DNA of 64,000 bases from Pseudalkalibacillus sp. SCS-8 (GTDB taxonomy: Bacteria > Bacillota > Bacilli > Bacillales > Fictibacillaceae). The stretch lies in assembly GCF_040126055.1 (NCBI RefSeq), contig NZ_CP143541.1, forward strand, positions 1,178,001 through 1,242,000, in the 5' to 3' direction. The notes under the pieces are model-generated. The model was given only the letters and a program-made list of their open reading frames with translations, had not been told where the DNA came from and did not search any database. A program made the translations under genes and the position numbers. Shown one piece after another: positions 42,203-51,979 of this stretch. Each line of letters opens with the position of its first letter. Positions within the stretch are counted from its first letter, which is position 1.

Positions 42203-43258
42203 ATGAACCATTTACAGGTATTGGACAAAAAGGGACCGACACCTTATGATGAGACGGATTTCGAATTCACCGAGGTCTTTCCTAGTTACCGTGTTGATTT
42301 ACGAAATCCTAGGAATGAAATGCCGGACAAATTTTTCAATGCCAATCTGGTCAGTGATTGGTCACAGCTATCATGGGATGATATCGGTAAGCCTTATGAG
42401 GTGAAGACGGTATCTGTCGAGCGGATTGAATGGGAACGAGAGCATAGACAGAAGATGCCTGTGAAGACCTCATGGGAATATTTCAATCGATCGTTCCACG
42501 AATGGTTTGTAAAGGATGTTCCTGAAGAAAAATCAGAAGCGAAACGAGCATTGAAAGCGCATTTGAAGCAATTTAAGGCACGTGATGTGAAAGAGAGCAT
42601 AGGAGATCTGGTTCGCTTGTCCTTGTGGAATTATGCACATCTTGTCGAGGACGGCATTTGGGATCCGCGTGGAAAGCGGGCTCTATTCGAGGGTTTGGAT
42701 GTTGAGAAGCCGAATATTTTATTTTTAGGAGCGGCAGAAGGATATGAAGCGATGCAGCTGCAGGCGATGTATCCTGGAGGACAAGTTGTCATGGTTGATT
42801 ATGATCCGTTCTGCAAAACGAATCGCTTTACTGAATTTCCAGAAACGTATCCATTCCTTGGTGTTAATCCTCAGACAGGTAGTCCGCGTGTATGGTATAA
42901 ACATCAAATGAATATCGACTATGTGGTCGAGGATATACGTAACTTAAAATACGGAAAGGAATTTGATATCGTCATCAGCGTCGGTCTGTTGGAGCATGTA
43001 CCTGATGCATATAAGGAAGAAATTCTCGACTTCCACCGACGCTTCTTGAAGCCAGGTGGTTATGTAATCATGACGACACCGCGTAACCAGTGGAAATCCA
43101 GGATGTATTATCATGTTATGGCCGATGTGATGAATCATACGTACCGTGAACTGATGGACATCCGTCAGATGGGACTATACGTTTACCAGTCAGGGTTCGA
43201 TATCTTGAGGCATGGGTACATGAAGGTCCATAATGGGATTGTTGCAAAACCACGATGA
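42203..43258 (+). CDS. SAM-dependent methyltransferase
   Basis: A 351-residue protein with a C-terminal class I methyltransferase fold: motif I ILFLGAAEGYEAMQLQ (about residue 173), an acidic strand end VVMVDYD, and later IVISVGLLEHVPDAYKEEILDFHRRFLKPGGYVIMTTP (motifs IV-VI). The N-terminal 160 residues contain no known domain (SWEYFNRSFHEWFVKDVPEEKSEAKRAL). ATG 42203 after GGACGGAGGAAG. Acceptor unknown. Confidence 0.85.
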   Translation: MNHLQVLDKKGPTPYDETDFEFTEVFPSYRVDLRNPRNEMPDKFFNANLVSDWSQLSWDDIGKPYEVKTVSVERIEWEREHRQKMPVKTSWEYFNRSFHEWFVKDVPEEKSEAKRALKAHLKQFKARDVKESIGDLVRLSLWNYAHLVEDGIWDPRGKRALFEGLDVEKPNILFLGAAEGYEAMQLQAMYPGGQVVMVDYDPFCKTNRFTEFPETYPFLGVNPQTGSPRVWYKHQMNIDYVVEDIRNLKYGKEFDIVISVGLLEHVPDAYKEEILDFHRRFLKPGGYVIMTTPRNQWKSRMYYHVMADVMNHTYRELMDIRQMGLYVYQSGFDILRHGYMKVHNGIVAKPR

Positions 43259-43291
43259 AAAAAGATCTCTTCTTAATGAAGAGATCTTTTC
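43257..43291. terminator. Bidirectional terminator, methyltransferase/gerC
   Basis: GAAAAAAGATCTCTTC pairs with GAAGAGATCTTTTC; lies between convergent genes. Confidence 0.93.
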
Positions 43292-43305
43292 ATTTCTATT
43301 CGTAT

Positions 43306-44430
43306 CTAGTTAAGAATTCCATTTCCGGTAATTTCAACCGTTACTTTTGCATTTATAGGGATGTTTGGGTAATCTTTTTCCCATTCAAGGTTCTTCCAAA
43401 CCTTTGGATGAAAGGCCATCAATTCTCTGCCAATCCCGAGTGGATCACTATTTGCATCCTGAAGTTGCCTAATCATTTGGTTCATTTCTTTAGTTAGCAT
43501 TGTGGATAATTTCCCCTCAAGTTTCTTGAATTCCTTTTTACTTCCAAGATTATCAGAAGGGTATTCGATAATATTCGCTTTTAAATTTACATCGAAATCA
43601 ACCGTGAACGAATGGTTTGAAACATTATTTAAAGTCATATCACTTTTGCTTTTGTATACATCAATTGTAATATAATTTTCTATATCCTGTCGTTTATCCA
43701 CATGAACTTTCCGAGAAAAGCGAAGAAACTTGTTGGTCTTGTTCATCAAGGTCAAAAGTAGAGTCGCATCATTTGTGTTAATGAATCCTGTCATCCGGTC
43801 ATCGTTGAATAAAGCAAGTCCTTTCACTTCGATTTCAGGTACTTCTTCGTGTAAGACTAGATAGGGAAGTACAGGATCAGAACCTGGATCCATGAATTTT
43901 GAAAGGATGGCTTGTACATCAAGTCTTGGTAGAATAGAGTTTTTTTCACTGCTGATAATCAGTTCTTCAATATATTCTGCAACCAAAGTATTTCCTTTCC
44001 TTATAATTTCCAGATACTTTGCTGCTTCACCATTTGTGATAGCAATCTTCCCATTTAATGAACTGGAAGGTTCCCTGTAAAAAATATCCAAGTATGGATA
44101 CAAGCCTTCCTCCCCAATCACTTCACTATAAAGATATACTCGCGTTTTAGCCCCTGTAAAAGAATCAGAGAGTTTCTTATCTATGTTCATACGTGTTTCT
44201 CGCATATTTTTTCCTACGCCAGATACAATTTCATTTTGAGGAGATCCGCCACCGGATTCGGCCCCACTTGCGACAAACCCTCTGATAATTACAGTACCCC
44301 TTACGTGCCCATTTTCTGTTCGATCTAAAGCAGCGGCATAAACAAGGCGTGCATCCTTTATAAGGTGTTGATCCCAACAACCAGTTAATAAAAGCAAAGG
44401 TAGAAGAATTCCAAATAGAAATTTTTTCAC
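43306..44430 (-). CDS. Spore germinant receptor C subunit (Ger(x)C lipoprotein)
   Basis: A 374-residue lipoprotein of the GerAC/GerBC family, part of the inner-membrane germinant receptor of spores. Lipobox LLLLTGC (Cys 18) followed by WDQHLIKDARLVYAAALDRTENG, close to the family GCWDxxEIxxLAxVxxxGID pattern. C-terminal QLQDANSDPLGIGRELMAFHPKVWK is strongly diagnostic (xxxxDxxGFGxxxxxxxPxxW). GTG start after GGAGTGATA. Third gene of gerABC, 6 bases after gerB. Confidence 0.95.
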   Translation of the reverse strand: MKKFLFGILLPLLLLTGCWDQHLIKDARLVYAAALDRTENGHVRGTVIIRGFVASGAESGGGSPQNEIVSGVGKNMRETRMNIDKKLSDSFTGAKTRVYLYSEVIGEEGLYPYLDIFYREPSSSLNGKIAITNGEAAKYLEIIRKGNTLVAEYIEELIISSEKNSILPRLDVQAILSKFMDPGSDPVLPYLVLHEEVPEIEVKGLALFNDDRMTGFINTNDATLLLTLMNKTNKFLRFSRKVHVDKRQDIENYITIDVYKSKSDMTLNNVSNHSFTVDFDVNLKANIIEYPSDNLGSKKEFKKLEGKLSTMLTKEMNQMIRQLQDANSDPLGIGRELMAFHPKVWKNLEWEKDYPNIPINAKVTVEITGNGILN

Positions 44431-44436
44431 CTTTTA

Positions 44437-45525
44437 TCACTCCGATCTTAATGACTTAAGAATTGAAATCAACAATAATAGGATAGGAATGAACGCTATG
44501 AATCCATAACTTACATATCCGATATACGTACTAATTTGTTCAATTTCAAACTTTGTGTTAGGGATTAAAGCCAAAGCAAAAGCAACAGAAGCTACAATGT
44601 AAGCAGAAGCCTTATGACCCTTCAATTTGAAAAGATAGGAAACCCCCTTGGATGCAAAAAGCAAATAGCTGATAAAAGAAGTTGCAACGATTACAATCCA
44701 GATTGAAATGAAGAGTAGATCGATTCTTTCTACGATTTTAAAGGTGATTGCCTTTAACATATACAAGACAGGATGTGGTATCAGATCTATTTCCTTTGGA
44801 GAGAAAAACATGAAGCTGATCAGAACCAGGAAAACGTAAATCAAAACAGTAATGCCATTGGCTAAACTTACTGCTTTCAATATTGAACGGTCATTTGCCT
44901 GTGTATATTTTGATAGGATTAACAACTGTTCGAATCCCAGCATTGAAATCAAGACAGAATGAGCACCGATAAATATTTTTAGAGTGCCAGCCTGGCCGAT
45001 TGGAAACAAATATCGGTATTCAACAGATGTTGGAAAGGAAATCAATGTCAAGATGATCAGAATTGGCACCAATATGGTTACAAACATGAAGAACCTAGCA
45101 ATAATGCGAACTCTTTCTTTGACAATATAGATACCTGCAAAAACCATCATCAGCATTAGTGCCCATTTCGGAGTATGGGGCAACACCCATAGCTTTAGAA
45201 TGGATTGATATAAATCCAGAATCAACATACATATCAACGTTCCATAAATGATATATAAGGTACTGATCAATTTACCAAAATATTTTCCGGCCAGCTTCTC
45301 AGCAATCCCATAAATGGTTTCTCCTGGGTATTTTTTTATGAGACCCCAAATGATGAAAATTAATAGTTGGGATATAAAGCCTGCTATGAGGACGGAAATC
45401 CATCCATCGTTTTGGGATACTTGATGTACTGCAAAGGGCAGCCCTAAAACACCCACTCCGATTTGGGTTTGCAGGATCATATAAAACAATTGATATTTGG
45501 TAATCGTTTCTGCTTTATTTTTCAT
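44437..45525 (-). CDS. Spore germinant receptor B subunit (GerAB permease family)
   Basis: A 362-residue integral membrane protein with ten predicted helices of the APC-like spore permease family (QTQIGVGVLGLPFAVHQVSQNDGWISVL at the start). GerAB-type subunits bind the germinant. ATG at 45525 overlaps the gerA stop by 11 bases. Length matches the family (about 360-370). Confidence 0.95.
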   Translation of the reverse strand: MKNKAETITKYQLFYMILQTQIGVGVLGLPFAVHQVSQNDGWISVLIAGFISQLLIFIIWGLIKKYPGETIYGIAEKLAGKYFGKLISTLYIIYGTLICMLILDLYQSILKLWVLPHTPKWALMLMMVFAGIYIVKERVRIIARFFMFVTILVPILIILTLISFPTSVEYRYLFPIGQAGTLKIFIGAHSVLISMLGFEQLLILSKYTQANDRSILKAVSLANGITVLIYVFLVLISFMFFSPKEIDLIPHPVLYMLKAITFKIVERIDLLFISIWIVIVATSFISYLLFASKGVSYLFKLKGHKASAYIVASVAFALALIPNTKFEIEQISTYIGYVSYGFIAFIPILLLLISILKSLRSE

Positions 45526-47056
45526 CCTTTTTCCATCCTCTAGATGGCCACTCCTGCCTCAAGTGTTGAGGGGATGCGTCCATCGGCCGAGTATTCATCA
45601 TCCAGCGTGGTAATCGGAAGATGGTATCCTTTAGGTCTTTTAGATGGAATGGAGCAAATGGAGCGAAGTAAGGGTGTCCAAAAGGTTCCATCTTACATAA
45701 CTGAATCAGGATCATCATCAAGCCAAATACGATACCGATAAAACCGAATAATGAAGCCAAAATCATGAGTGGAAAGCCTAATATACGGATTGTCGTCGTC
45801 ATTTCATTCGATGGCACCACGAAAGAAGAGATTCCCGTGAGTGCAATGACGATAATCATGACATTGGAAATTAAATTTGCTTGAACAACAGCAGTACCAA
45901 TGACGAGTCCACCTACGATACCAATCGTCTGTGAAATCGGACTGGGTAATCTTACTGAGGCTTCCCTCAGCAACTCTAATGTAAGCTGCATGATGAAAGC
46001 TTCCAATAACGGTGGGAAGGGAATGAACTCAAGAGAGCTTTTAACTGAAAAGACAAGCTCAATAGGAATAACTTCCAAATTGAATGATACAAGTGCAATG
46101 TAAAAAGCAGGTAGTCCGATTGCAATCAAGAAACTGAAGACTCTGATGGCACGGAGAAATGTACCGACAACCCATCTGCTGTTATAGTCATCCGGCGATT
46201 GATAGAAAGTGAAGAAATTAACAGGTAATACAAGTACAGTTGGACTCCCCTCCATCAAGATAATGACCCTCCCTTCCATCAAGTTGGCTGTAGCCCGATC
46301 TGGACGCTCTGTATTCAGAACTTGTGGAAATGGAGACAACGGATAATCTTCAATGAATTCTTCGATATAGCCGGGTGTTTGTATGGAGTCCGTATCAATG
46401 TAGTTCAGACGTTCTTCTATCGTATTGACCAGTTCCGGATCGGCCAGGTCTTTGATATACATAATCGCAAGTTTCGTATTCGTCGCTTTCCCTAAAGTGA
46501 TATATTTCATATAAAGGTTAGGATTCTCGATTCGCTTTCGCATTAAATAAATATTTGTTTGCAAACTTTCAATGAATCCTTCATGGGATCCGCGGATGAC
46601 ATACTCATTCGTAGGTTCAGAAACACTTCTGAAATTAGTCTGAAAAACATTGACTAAGTAAGCGAAGTCCATATCCTCAGTAAAAATGGTACATTGCCCT
46701 TCAATCATTCCTCTGATGATTTTCATCAAATCGAATGAGTGATCAATTTGGGTTGTGTTTATCAACTCAGGAATTTCCCCACTATTCGCTTGCTGAAGCG
46801 GCTTAATTATGAAATCTTTCATCTTTTCTTTACTGACTAAAGAAGATATGAATAGGATGGTGAGTTTTTTGCCGTTAAACGTAAAGGTCCTGGATTCAAC
46901 ATCATCTGAGCGGAACAGGGCGTTCTTAATAAAATCTATATTCTCATCTAAACTTTGAAAAAAAGGTTTGGAAGTCGTGTTCAATTCGGATTGATAAGAA
47001 TGCAGCGCTTTTTGTGATTTCGATTTAAGCGGTTTAGGAAATTTCCTTCTTTTCAT
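45515..47056 (-). CDS. Spore germinant receptor A subunit (GerAA family)
   Basis: A 513-residue GerAA/SpoVAF-type protein. The first about 50 residues are basic; the N-terminal soluble domain extends to about residue 300 and includes TLGKATNTKLAIMYIKDLADPELVNTIEERL, typical of the family; the C-terminal part has about five membrane helices and VVGTFLRAIRVFSFLIAIGLPAFYIALVSFN. ATG 47056 follows GAGGGGGTGAG; a GTG at 47068 abuts that site. First gene of a three-gene receptor operon normally transcribed by sigma-G in the forespore; I could not assign a convincing sigma-G promoter by eye. Confidence 0.95.
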   Translation of the reverse strand: MKRRKFPKPLKSKSQKALHSYQSELNTTSKPFFQSLDENIDFIKNALFRSDDVESRTFTFNGKKLTILFISSLVSKEKMKDFIIKPLQQANSGEIPELINTTQIDHSFDLMKIIRGMIEGQCTIFTEDMDFAYLVNVFQTNFRSVSEPTNEYVIRGSHEGFIESLQTNIYLMRKRIENPNLYMKYITLGKATNTKLAIMYIKDLADPELVNTIEERLNYIDTDSIQTPGYIEEFIEDYPLSPFPQVLNTERPDRATANLMEGRVIILMEGSPTVLVLPVNFFTFYQSPDDYNSRWVVGTFLRAIRVFSFLIAIGLPAFYIALVSFNLEVIPIELVFSVKSSLEFIPFPPLLEAFIMQLTLELLREASVRLPSPISQTIGIVGGLVIGTAVVQANLISNVMIIVIALTGISSFVVPSNEMTTTIRILGFPLMILASLFGFIGIVFGLMMILIQLCKMEPFGHPYFAPFAPFHLKDLKDTIFRLPRWMMNTRPMDASPQHLRQEWPSRGWKKDEK

Positions 47057-47142
47057 TTGAACACTCACCCCCTCAAGAATTCTACTTATTAATAACCTTT
47101 CCATGTCAGCTAAAATTATCCAAAAAAACGAAGCATTTGTGT

Positions 47143-47175
47143 TGATATATATACTAAAGGGGGGTATAGTATATA
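47143..47175 (+). promoter_or_regulatory. csoR promoter with overlapping CsoR operator
   Basis: TTGATA, a 16-base spacer and TATAGT form a promoter. Within it TATATACTA-AAGGGGGGTA-TAGTATATA is an inverted repeat around a G run, matching the known type of CsoR operator (G-rich centre flanked by TAC/GTA dyad). Copper-free CsoR would block RNA polymerase here. Confidence 0.75.
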
Positions 47176-47202
47176 TAAAGAAGAAATGGAAGGGTGAAGG
47201 TT

Positions 47203-47502
47203 ATGCCTGAACATGATTCACCGATCATTCCAAGAACCGAAGAAGAGAAGGTGAAGATCCAGAATCGATTGAAGCGGATTGAAGGCCAAGTCCGCGGGCT
47301 TCAGAAGATGGTGGATGAAGACCGGTATTGCATGGATGTGCTCGTCCAAATTTCAGCGATCAATTCTGCCTTGAAGCAGGTCGGATTTACGTTGATGGAA
47401 AGACATGCGAATACGTGTATGAAGCATACGATTGAATCTGGAGACGGAGAAGAATACATTGATGAACTGATGAAGATTTTCAGACAATTCTCGAAGTCCT
47501 AA
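47203..47502 (+). CDS. csoR: Copper-sensing repressor CsoR
   Basis: A 99-residue DUF156 repressor. The three Cu(I) ligands of CsoR are present: Cys in RYCMDVL, His and Cys in LMERHANTCMKHTI. RLKRIEGQVRGLQKMVDEDR is the DNA-contacting N-terminal helix. ATG 47203 is preferred, with AAGGGTGA upstream. It is followed 18 bases later by copA. Confidence 0.95.
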   Translation: MPEHDSPIIPRTEEEKVKIQNRLKRIEGQVRGLQKMVDEDRYCMDVLVQISAINSALKQVGFTLMERHANTCMKHTIESGDGEEYIDELMKIFRQFSKS

Positions 47503-47520
47503 GGGAAAGAAGGTGCAACC

Positions 47521-49944
47521 ATGAGTGAAGCACAACAGCTCACACATCAAGTAAGGGAAGAAACGCTACCCATTTCAGGTATGACATGCGCAGCCTGCTC
47601 AAATCGGATTGAAAAAGTGCTGAACAAGATGGATGGGGTTGAAGCCTCCGTCAATTTGACGACAGAAAAGGCGAAAGTGAAATTCGATGAAGAGAAGGTT
47701 TCGTCAGATGAGATCATCGAAAAAATTCAAAAGCTCGGGTACGATGTTCCTTCTGAACGAGTTGAGCTTGATATCGAAGGGATGACATGTGCTGCCTGCT
47801 CCAATCGCATTGAAAAGGTAGTCGGGAAAATGGCAGGCGTTACGCAAGCCAATGTCAACCTGACAACCGAGGTTGGGAATTTTGAATATAAGCCTGGAAT
47901 CGTTACCCTTGAAGATATTCTTACTAAAATTGATAAGCTTGGGTATTCGGCATCAGTCAAGAAAGACCGAGATACAAAGCAAGAATCGAAGGATCGGGAG
48001 TTGAAGAAGAAGCAACGAACACTTCTTCTTTCCATATTGCTTTCCTCACCACTTTTATACACGATGTTCGGACATATGCCGTTTGAGACTGGAATTCCGG
48101 TTCCTCATATCCTTATGAATCCGTGGATCCAGCTTTTACTTGCGACACCTGTCCAGTTTTATATTGGAGGACCATTCTACATTGGCGCTTATCGTGCTTT
48201 AATGAATAAGAGCGCGAATATGGATGTATTAGTAGCGCTTGGAACCTCAGCCGCGTACTTCTACAGTCTTGTTGAAACGTTGCGCTTTGCCGTACGTCCA
48301 GGGTATGAGCCACAGTTATATTTTGAGACGAGTGCGATCCTTATCACGCTCATCCTTCTAGGGAAGTATTTTGAATTCCTGGCAAAAGGGCGGACGACAT
48401 TAGCCTTGAAATCGTTGCTGAATTTACAAGCGAAGGAAGCGACGGTTCTGCAGGATGGCCAAGAGAAAAAGGTTCCAGTCGATCAGGTCAATGTAGGGGA
48501 CCATATCCTCGTAAAACCCGGTGAAAAGATTCCAGTCGATGGGAAGGTCGTGAAAGGGCAATCGTCTGTCGATGAGTCGATGATTACGGGTGAATCCATC
48601 CCAGTAGAAAAAAATGTGGATGAGGATGTCATTGGATCGACCATCAACAAAAACGGTTCATTGATTATTGAAGCGACTAAGGTAGGGAAAGATACTGCTC
48701 TTGCGGGTATCATCCGGATCGTGGAAGAAGCTCAAGGTTCAAAAGCACCTATTCAACGGATGGCGGATGTTATTTCTGGAATCTTTGTCCCGATCGTTGT
48801 TGCAATCAGTGTCATCGTCTTCCTCATCTGGTATTTCGTCGCAGCTCCAGGTGAATTGACAGCAGCACTGGAGGCTTCGATCGCCGTCCTCGTGATTGCA
48901 TGTCCATGTGCCTTAGGCCTTGCAACTCCAACCTCCATCATGGTAGGGACCGGTAAAGGTGCAGAACAGGGAATTCTCTTTAAAGGTGGAGAATATCTCG
49001 AAGGTACGCATAAGATCAATGCTGTTCTGTTGGATAAGACAGGGACGATCACGAAAGGCACGCCTGAGGTTACGGATTGGATTCCTTTTTCAGAAGACGA
49101 TCAGCTATTGAGCTACTTGATTGCTGCAGAACGAGGGTCTGAACATCCACTCGCAAATGCAATCGTCACCTATGGACAAGAACAGAAAGCTGATGGCTTG
49201 GAAGCGGATGAATTTGAAGCTGTACCAGGTCATGGTATTATTGCTAAGATCAATAGCCAGGAAATCCTGGTGGGAACGCGAAAATTAATGAAGCAGCATT
49301 CGATTGACACTTCTTCACATGAAGAGGATATCATCCAGCTGGAGAACGAAGGCAAGACCGTCATGTTGATGGCTTTGAATAACGAACTCGCGGGTCTGAT
49401 TGCGGTTGCAGACACAATTAAAGAAACATCGAAAGAGGCCATACAGCAACTGAAGAATATGGGCATCGACGTTTATATGATTACCGGTGATAATGAGCGT
49501 ACTGCCAACGCTATTGCTGAACAGATTGACCTTGATGGGGTCTTTGCAGAAGTCCTTCCTGAAGAGAAGTCTGAAAAAGTAAAAGAGCTCCAATCAAAAG
49601 GTAAGAAGGTCATGATGGTGGGAGATGGCATTAATGATGCGCCTGCACTAGCTCTAGCTGATATCGGTGTCGCAATCGGTACCGGGACAGATGTCGCCAT
49701 TGAAACAGCTGATATCACCCTTCTTGGCGGAGACTTATTGCTCTTACGTAAAGCAATCGTTTTAAGTCAGAAGACGATGAAAAACATCAAACAAAACCTA
49801 TTCTGGGCTTTATTCTATAACTCTGCTGGAATACCGATCGCCGCTCTCGGACTTCTTGCACCATGGGTAGCAGGGGCAGCGATGGCATTCAGCTCTGTAT
49901 CCGTTGTTAGTAACTCTCTTCGTTTGAAGAAAGTGAAAATATAA
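47521..49944 (+). CDS. copA: Copper-exporting P1B-type ATPase CopA
   Basis: An 807-residue Cu(I)-exporting ATPase. Two N-terminal heavy-metal domains carry [14 protein letters not shown] at about residues 19 and 87. The membrane copper site is [13 protein letters not shown]; phosphorylation motif [10 protein letters not shown]; nucleotide-binding [10 protein letters not shown] (HP motif); [11 protein letters not shown] hinge. Two HMA repeats arose by internal duplication (near-identical CxxC segments). It is the middle gene of csoR-copA-copZ, whereas B. subtilis has csoR-copZ-copA. Confidence 0.97.
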   Translation: MSEAQQLTHQVREETLPISGMTCAACSNRIEKVLNKMDGVEASVNLTTEKAKVKFDEEKVSSDEIIEKIQKLGYDVPSERVELDIEGMTCAACSNRIEKVVGKMAGVTQANVNLTTEVGNFEYKPGIVTLEDILTKIDKLGYSASVKKDRDTKQESKDRELKKKQRTLLLSILLSSPLLYTMFGHMPFETGIPVPHILMNPWIQLLLATPVQFYIGGPFYIGAYRALMNKSANMDVLVALGTSAAYFYSLVETLRFAVRPGYEPQLYFETSAILITLILLGKYFEFLAKGRTTLALKSLLNLQAKEATVLQDGQEKKVPVDQVNVGDHILVKPGEKIPVDGKVVKGQSSVDESMITGESIPVEKNVDEDVIGSTINKNGSLIIEATKVGKDTALAGIIRIVEEAQGSKAPIQRMADVISGIFVPIVVAISVIVFLIWYFVAAPGELTAALEASIAVLVIACPCALGLATPTSIMVGTGKGAEQGILFKGGEYLEGTHKINAVLLDKTGTITKGTPEVTDWIPFSEDDQLLSYLIAAERGSEHPLANAIVTYGQEQKADGLEADEFEAVPGHGIIAKINSQEILVGTRKLMKQHSIDTSSHEEDIIQLENEGKTVMLMALNNELAGLIAVADTIKETSKEAIQQLKNMGIDVYMITGDNERTANAIAEQIDLDGVFAEVLPEEKSEKVKELQSKGKKVMMVGDGINDAPALALADIGVAIGTGTDVAIETADITLLGGDLLLLRKAIVLSQKTMKNIKQNLFWALFYNSAGIPIAALGLLAPWVAGAAMAFSSVSVVSNSLRLKKVKI

Positions 49945-49970
49945 ATATTACATCAGAGGAGGAATTAAGG

Positions 49971-50174
49971 ATGGAAAAAACATTACAAGTAGAAGGTATG
50001 ACATGTAACCATTGCAAGCAGGCGGTGACCAATGCATTGGCTGAATTGAATGGTGTGAACGAGGTCGATGTTGATCTTGAAAAAGGCACAGCATCCGTTC
50101 AATATGAAGAAGGAAAAGTAACAGAAGAAGATATGAAAAATGCAGTTGAAGAACAAGGGTATGACGTAAAATAG
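49971..50174 (+). CDS. copZ: Copper chaperone CopZ
   Basis: A 67-residue ferredoxin-like heavy-metal-associated protein with the GMTCNHCKQAV copper site. It delivers Cu(I) to CopA. ATG after GAGGAGG. Located 26 bases after copA and followed by a terminator, closing the operon. Confidence 0.96.
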   Translation: MEKTLQVEGMTCNHCKQAVTNALAELNGVNEVDVDLEKGTASVQYEEGKVTEEDMKNAVEEQGYDVK

Positions 50175-50190
50175 TGATTGATGATTTGAG

Positions 50191-50222
50191 GGCTGTCGGG
50201 ACTTTCTCGACAGCCTTTTTTT
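50191..50222 (+). terminator. Terminator of the copper operon
   Basis: GGCTGTCG pairs with CGACAGCC, loop of nine, T7. Confidence 0.92.
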
Positions 50223-50370
50223 GTTGGAAAGCTCTGTTTTTTGATGGATTTTCCCTATTTAATGGTCCGAAGTCTTGTATTTCGCATTTTCGGAGTCAAT
50301 TTTAGCCGAATGAAGCCACAAAACTGAAGATTTTCCTGTGGAAAACTTGAAAAGAACGCTTCGGACGAAG

Positions 50371-50490
50371 AATGATCTACAAAAATGAGAAATTATCTAC
50401 GAAAATGGAAATTTATCTACCAAAATTAAGGATTATCTACGAAAAACAGAAATTATCTACAAAAATGAGAAATTATCTACAAAACTGAAT
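50371..50490. repeat. 20-bp-period tandem array B (six units)
   Basis: Units start at 50371, 50391, 50411, 50431, 50451 and 50471. Ten bases are almost constant (AATTATCTAC) and ten are variable but A-rich (AAAAATGAGA, GAAAATGGAA, CAAAATTAAG, GAAAAACAGA, AAAAATGAGA, AAAACTGAAT). No ORF spans it usefully since 20 is not a multiple of three. The interval 50223-50370 before it holds nothing I recognise. Confidence 0.92.
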
Positions 50491-50587
50491 GATTCACTTT
50501 AAGTGGTCTTACGTGGCCAGCCAGAGCCTACTCAGAAACAAGTACATCCTTCCGGGCATAGATTGGCTAAGAAGGAAGGTGACAAAA

Positions 50588-50941
50588 TTGAATTACTCGG
50601 AATGGAGCGGGTATACAGGTTGGGGAGAGTGGCATCCCCGTTTTCCGATCGGTACAGATCCAGACGATGTAACCCAGATGATGTTCTCAGCACAAAGTTT
50701 CCTTGTTCCGACCCAAGAGCTCCAAGTGTTATTGGAGAAGGTGGCGACCAATAAGACGTTTGCACATGATTTGAAAAAAGCGGCGGAATTGAATCAAAAT
50801 GATAAAGTCATCAAAATGATTAAATCCGCAGGTGTATATACGGATTTCAATATACGGATCAACCCTGATGGAATCAGGATTGCTTTCAAGCCCGACCATG
50901 CAAATGCATGCTTCTTCATTTCTTTATCGTTATGTTGGTAA
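50588..50941 (+). CDS. Conserved hypothetical protein (117 aa)
   Basis: Family not recognised. Starts MNYSEWSGYTGWGEWHPRFP, tryptophan-rich, and ends DGIRIAFKPDHANACFFISL, which may be a small beta domain. No signal or membrane segment. The start is TTG 50588 because AAGGAAGGTGAC is directly upstream; a longer frame from 50489 overlaps the end of repeat array B and is unlikely. Confidence 0.6.
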   Translation: MNYSEWSGYTGWGEWHPRFPIGTDPDDVTQMMFSAQSFLVPTQELQVLLEKVATNKTFAHDLKKAAELNQNDKVIKMIKSAGVYTDFNIRINPDGIRIAFKPDHANACFFISLSLCW

Positions 50942-51101
50942 ACTCGAACTTTGGACCTTAACAACCAATCAAGTTTGGGAAAATCCATGCTGAATTACAT
51001 GGTTTTCTTGCGTATAAATGCAATAACTTTCCCAATACAAAGGCTTCTGGACCTGTGATAGGATAAAAGTACCTTAAATAATTGGAAAAGGATGTGGGAC
51101 A

Positions 51102-51317
51102 ATGTCTAGAATGATTGTAACCGTCAAAAGAGGGAAGAAATGGGCCAATATTTTAGACGGGAATTACCGATCCTCGAGTACTCATCTGACACAGCAGGAC
51201 GCTATAGAAGTGGCGAAGCATCGGGCACAGCAGAAGGGTTACGAGCATGTGATCTACCGAAAAGACGGAACAATCCGCGAGATTAATAAATATCTACCAC
51301 TTACTATTCAAAAGTAA
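51102..51317 (+). CDS. DUF2188 family protein
   Basis: A 71-residue protein with the DUF2188 layout: VTVKRGKKWANILDGNYRSSSTHLTQQDAIEVAKHRAQQKGYEHVIYRKDGTIREIN, i.e. a short beta strand, a helix with A-x-x-A-x-x-x-A and a final DGxI strand. Function unknown. ATG after AAAAGGATGTGG. Confidence 0.8.
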   Translation: MSRMIVTVKRGKKWANILDGNYRSSSTHLTQQDAIEVAKHRAQQKGYEHVIYRKDGTIREINKYLPLTIQK

Positions 51318-51391
51318 TGAGTAGGTCTTTCTTACCGCAAATAACATAACGACAAAAGGGATCGGCATCCAGCCAGTCTCTTTTTTTATTG

Positions 51392-51979
51392 TCACAGTAA
51401 TGGAAATAAAAGAAAGAAAAACAGGTCAAAAATCCAATGTGAAATGAGAGCTGGTAAAAGAGACTGCGTATATTCGTATAAAATTCCCCAGAACAAGCCT
51501 GCAACAAGTGCAGCTGCAACAAGCAAGAGGCTGCCGGATGCGATGTGGGCAGCAGCATACAATGTGACTGCAACACCGATACGGAAAACAGAGGAACCTG
51601 GGAGGGAGGATTGGACAAAGCCCCTCCAAAACCATTCCTCAGCAGGGATGATTAACACAAACACAAGCAGGGTATGCCAAATCGTCTTCGGCTGAATCAA
51701 TCCGTACAGGGCTCCGAGTTCTTCAAAAAGGGTTGGAGCCATGGACAAGACGACTGTTTTCCCGAAGGCAAACAATCCATATAAGAAAACGCCACTTACA
51801 ACGGCTAGGAAGATTTGCTGTGCTTTCGGAGCTCCTAACGAAGGTCGTGCTTTCCACCAGGCGTATAGCAAAAGCCCTCCTTGGACGATAGGGAACAGGA
51901 GCCAGAATTCGTCCTTTGATTGAAAAGCGATGCCAAGAATGAGCCAGGCAACCAATACTGGTAGGACTACTTTAAACAT
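51392..51979 (-). CDS. CPBP-family intramembrane metalloprotease (CAAX/Abi)
   Basis: A 195-residue membrane protein with about six helices. The Abi/CPBP motif is IIPAEEWFWRGFVQSSL (EExxxR), and the downstream histidines lie in ALYAAAHIASGS and PALISHWIFD. Such proteins cleave prenylated or other membrane substrates or act in bacteriocin immunity; here no bacteriocin gene adjoins. ATG 51979 overlaps the EamA gene end by 8 bases, so the two are co-transcribed. Confidence 0.88.
   Translation of the reverse strand: MFKVVLPVLVAWLILGIAFQSKDEFWLLFPIVQGGLLLYAWWKARPSLGAPKAQQIFLAVVSGVFLYGLFAFGKTVVLSMAPTLFEELGALYGLIQPKTIWHTLLVFVLIIPAEEWFWRGFVQSSLPGSSVFRIGVAVTLYAAAHIASGSLLLVAAALVAGLFWGILYEYTQSLLPALISHWIFDLFFFLLFPLL

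Noticed and set aside
14581..50490. CRISPR arrays
   Set aside because: Arrays A and B have an exact 20-base period with 10-base variable parts; spacers are far too short, and there are no cas genes.
50489..50587. Upstream extension of the 117-residue hypothetical protein
   Set aside because: The extension overlaps the end of repeat array B and lacks a ribosome site.
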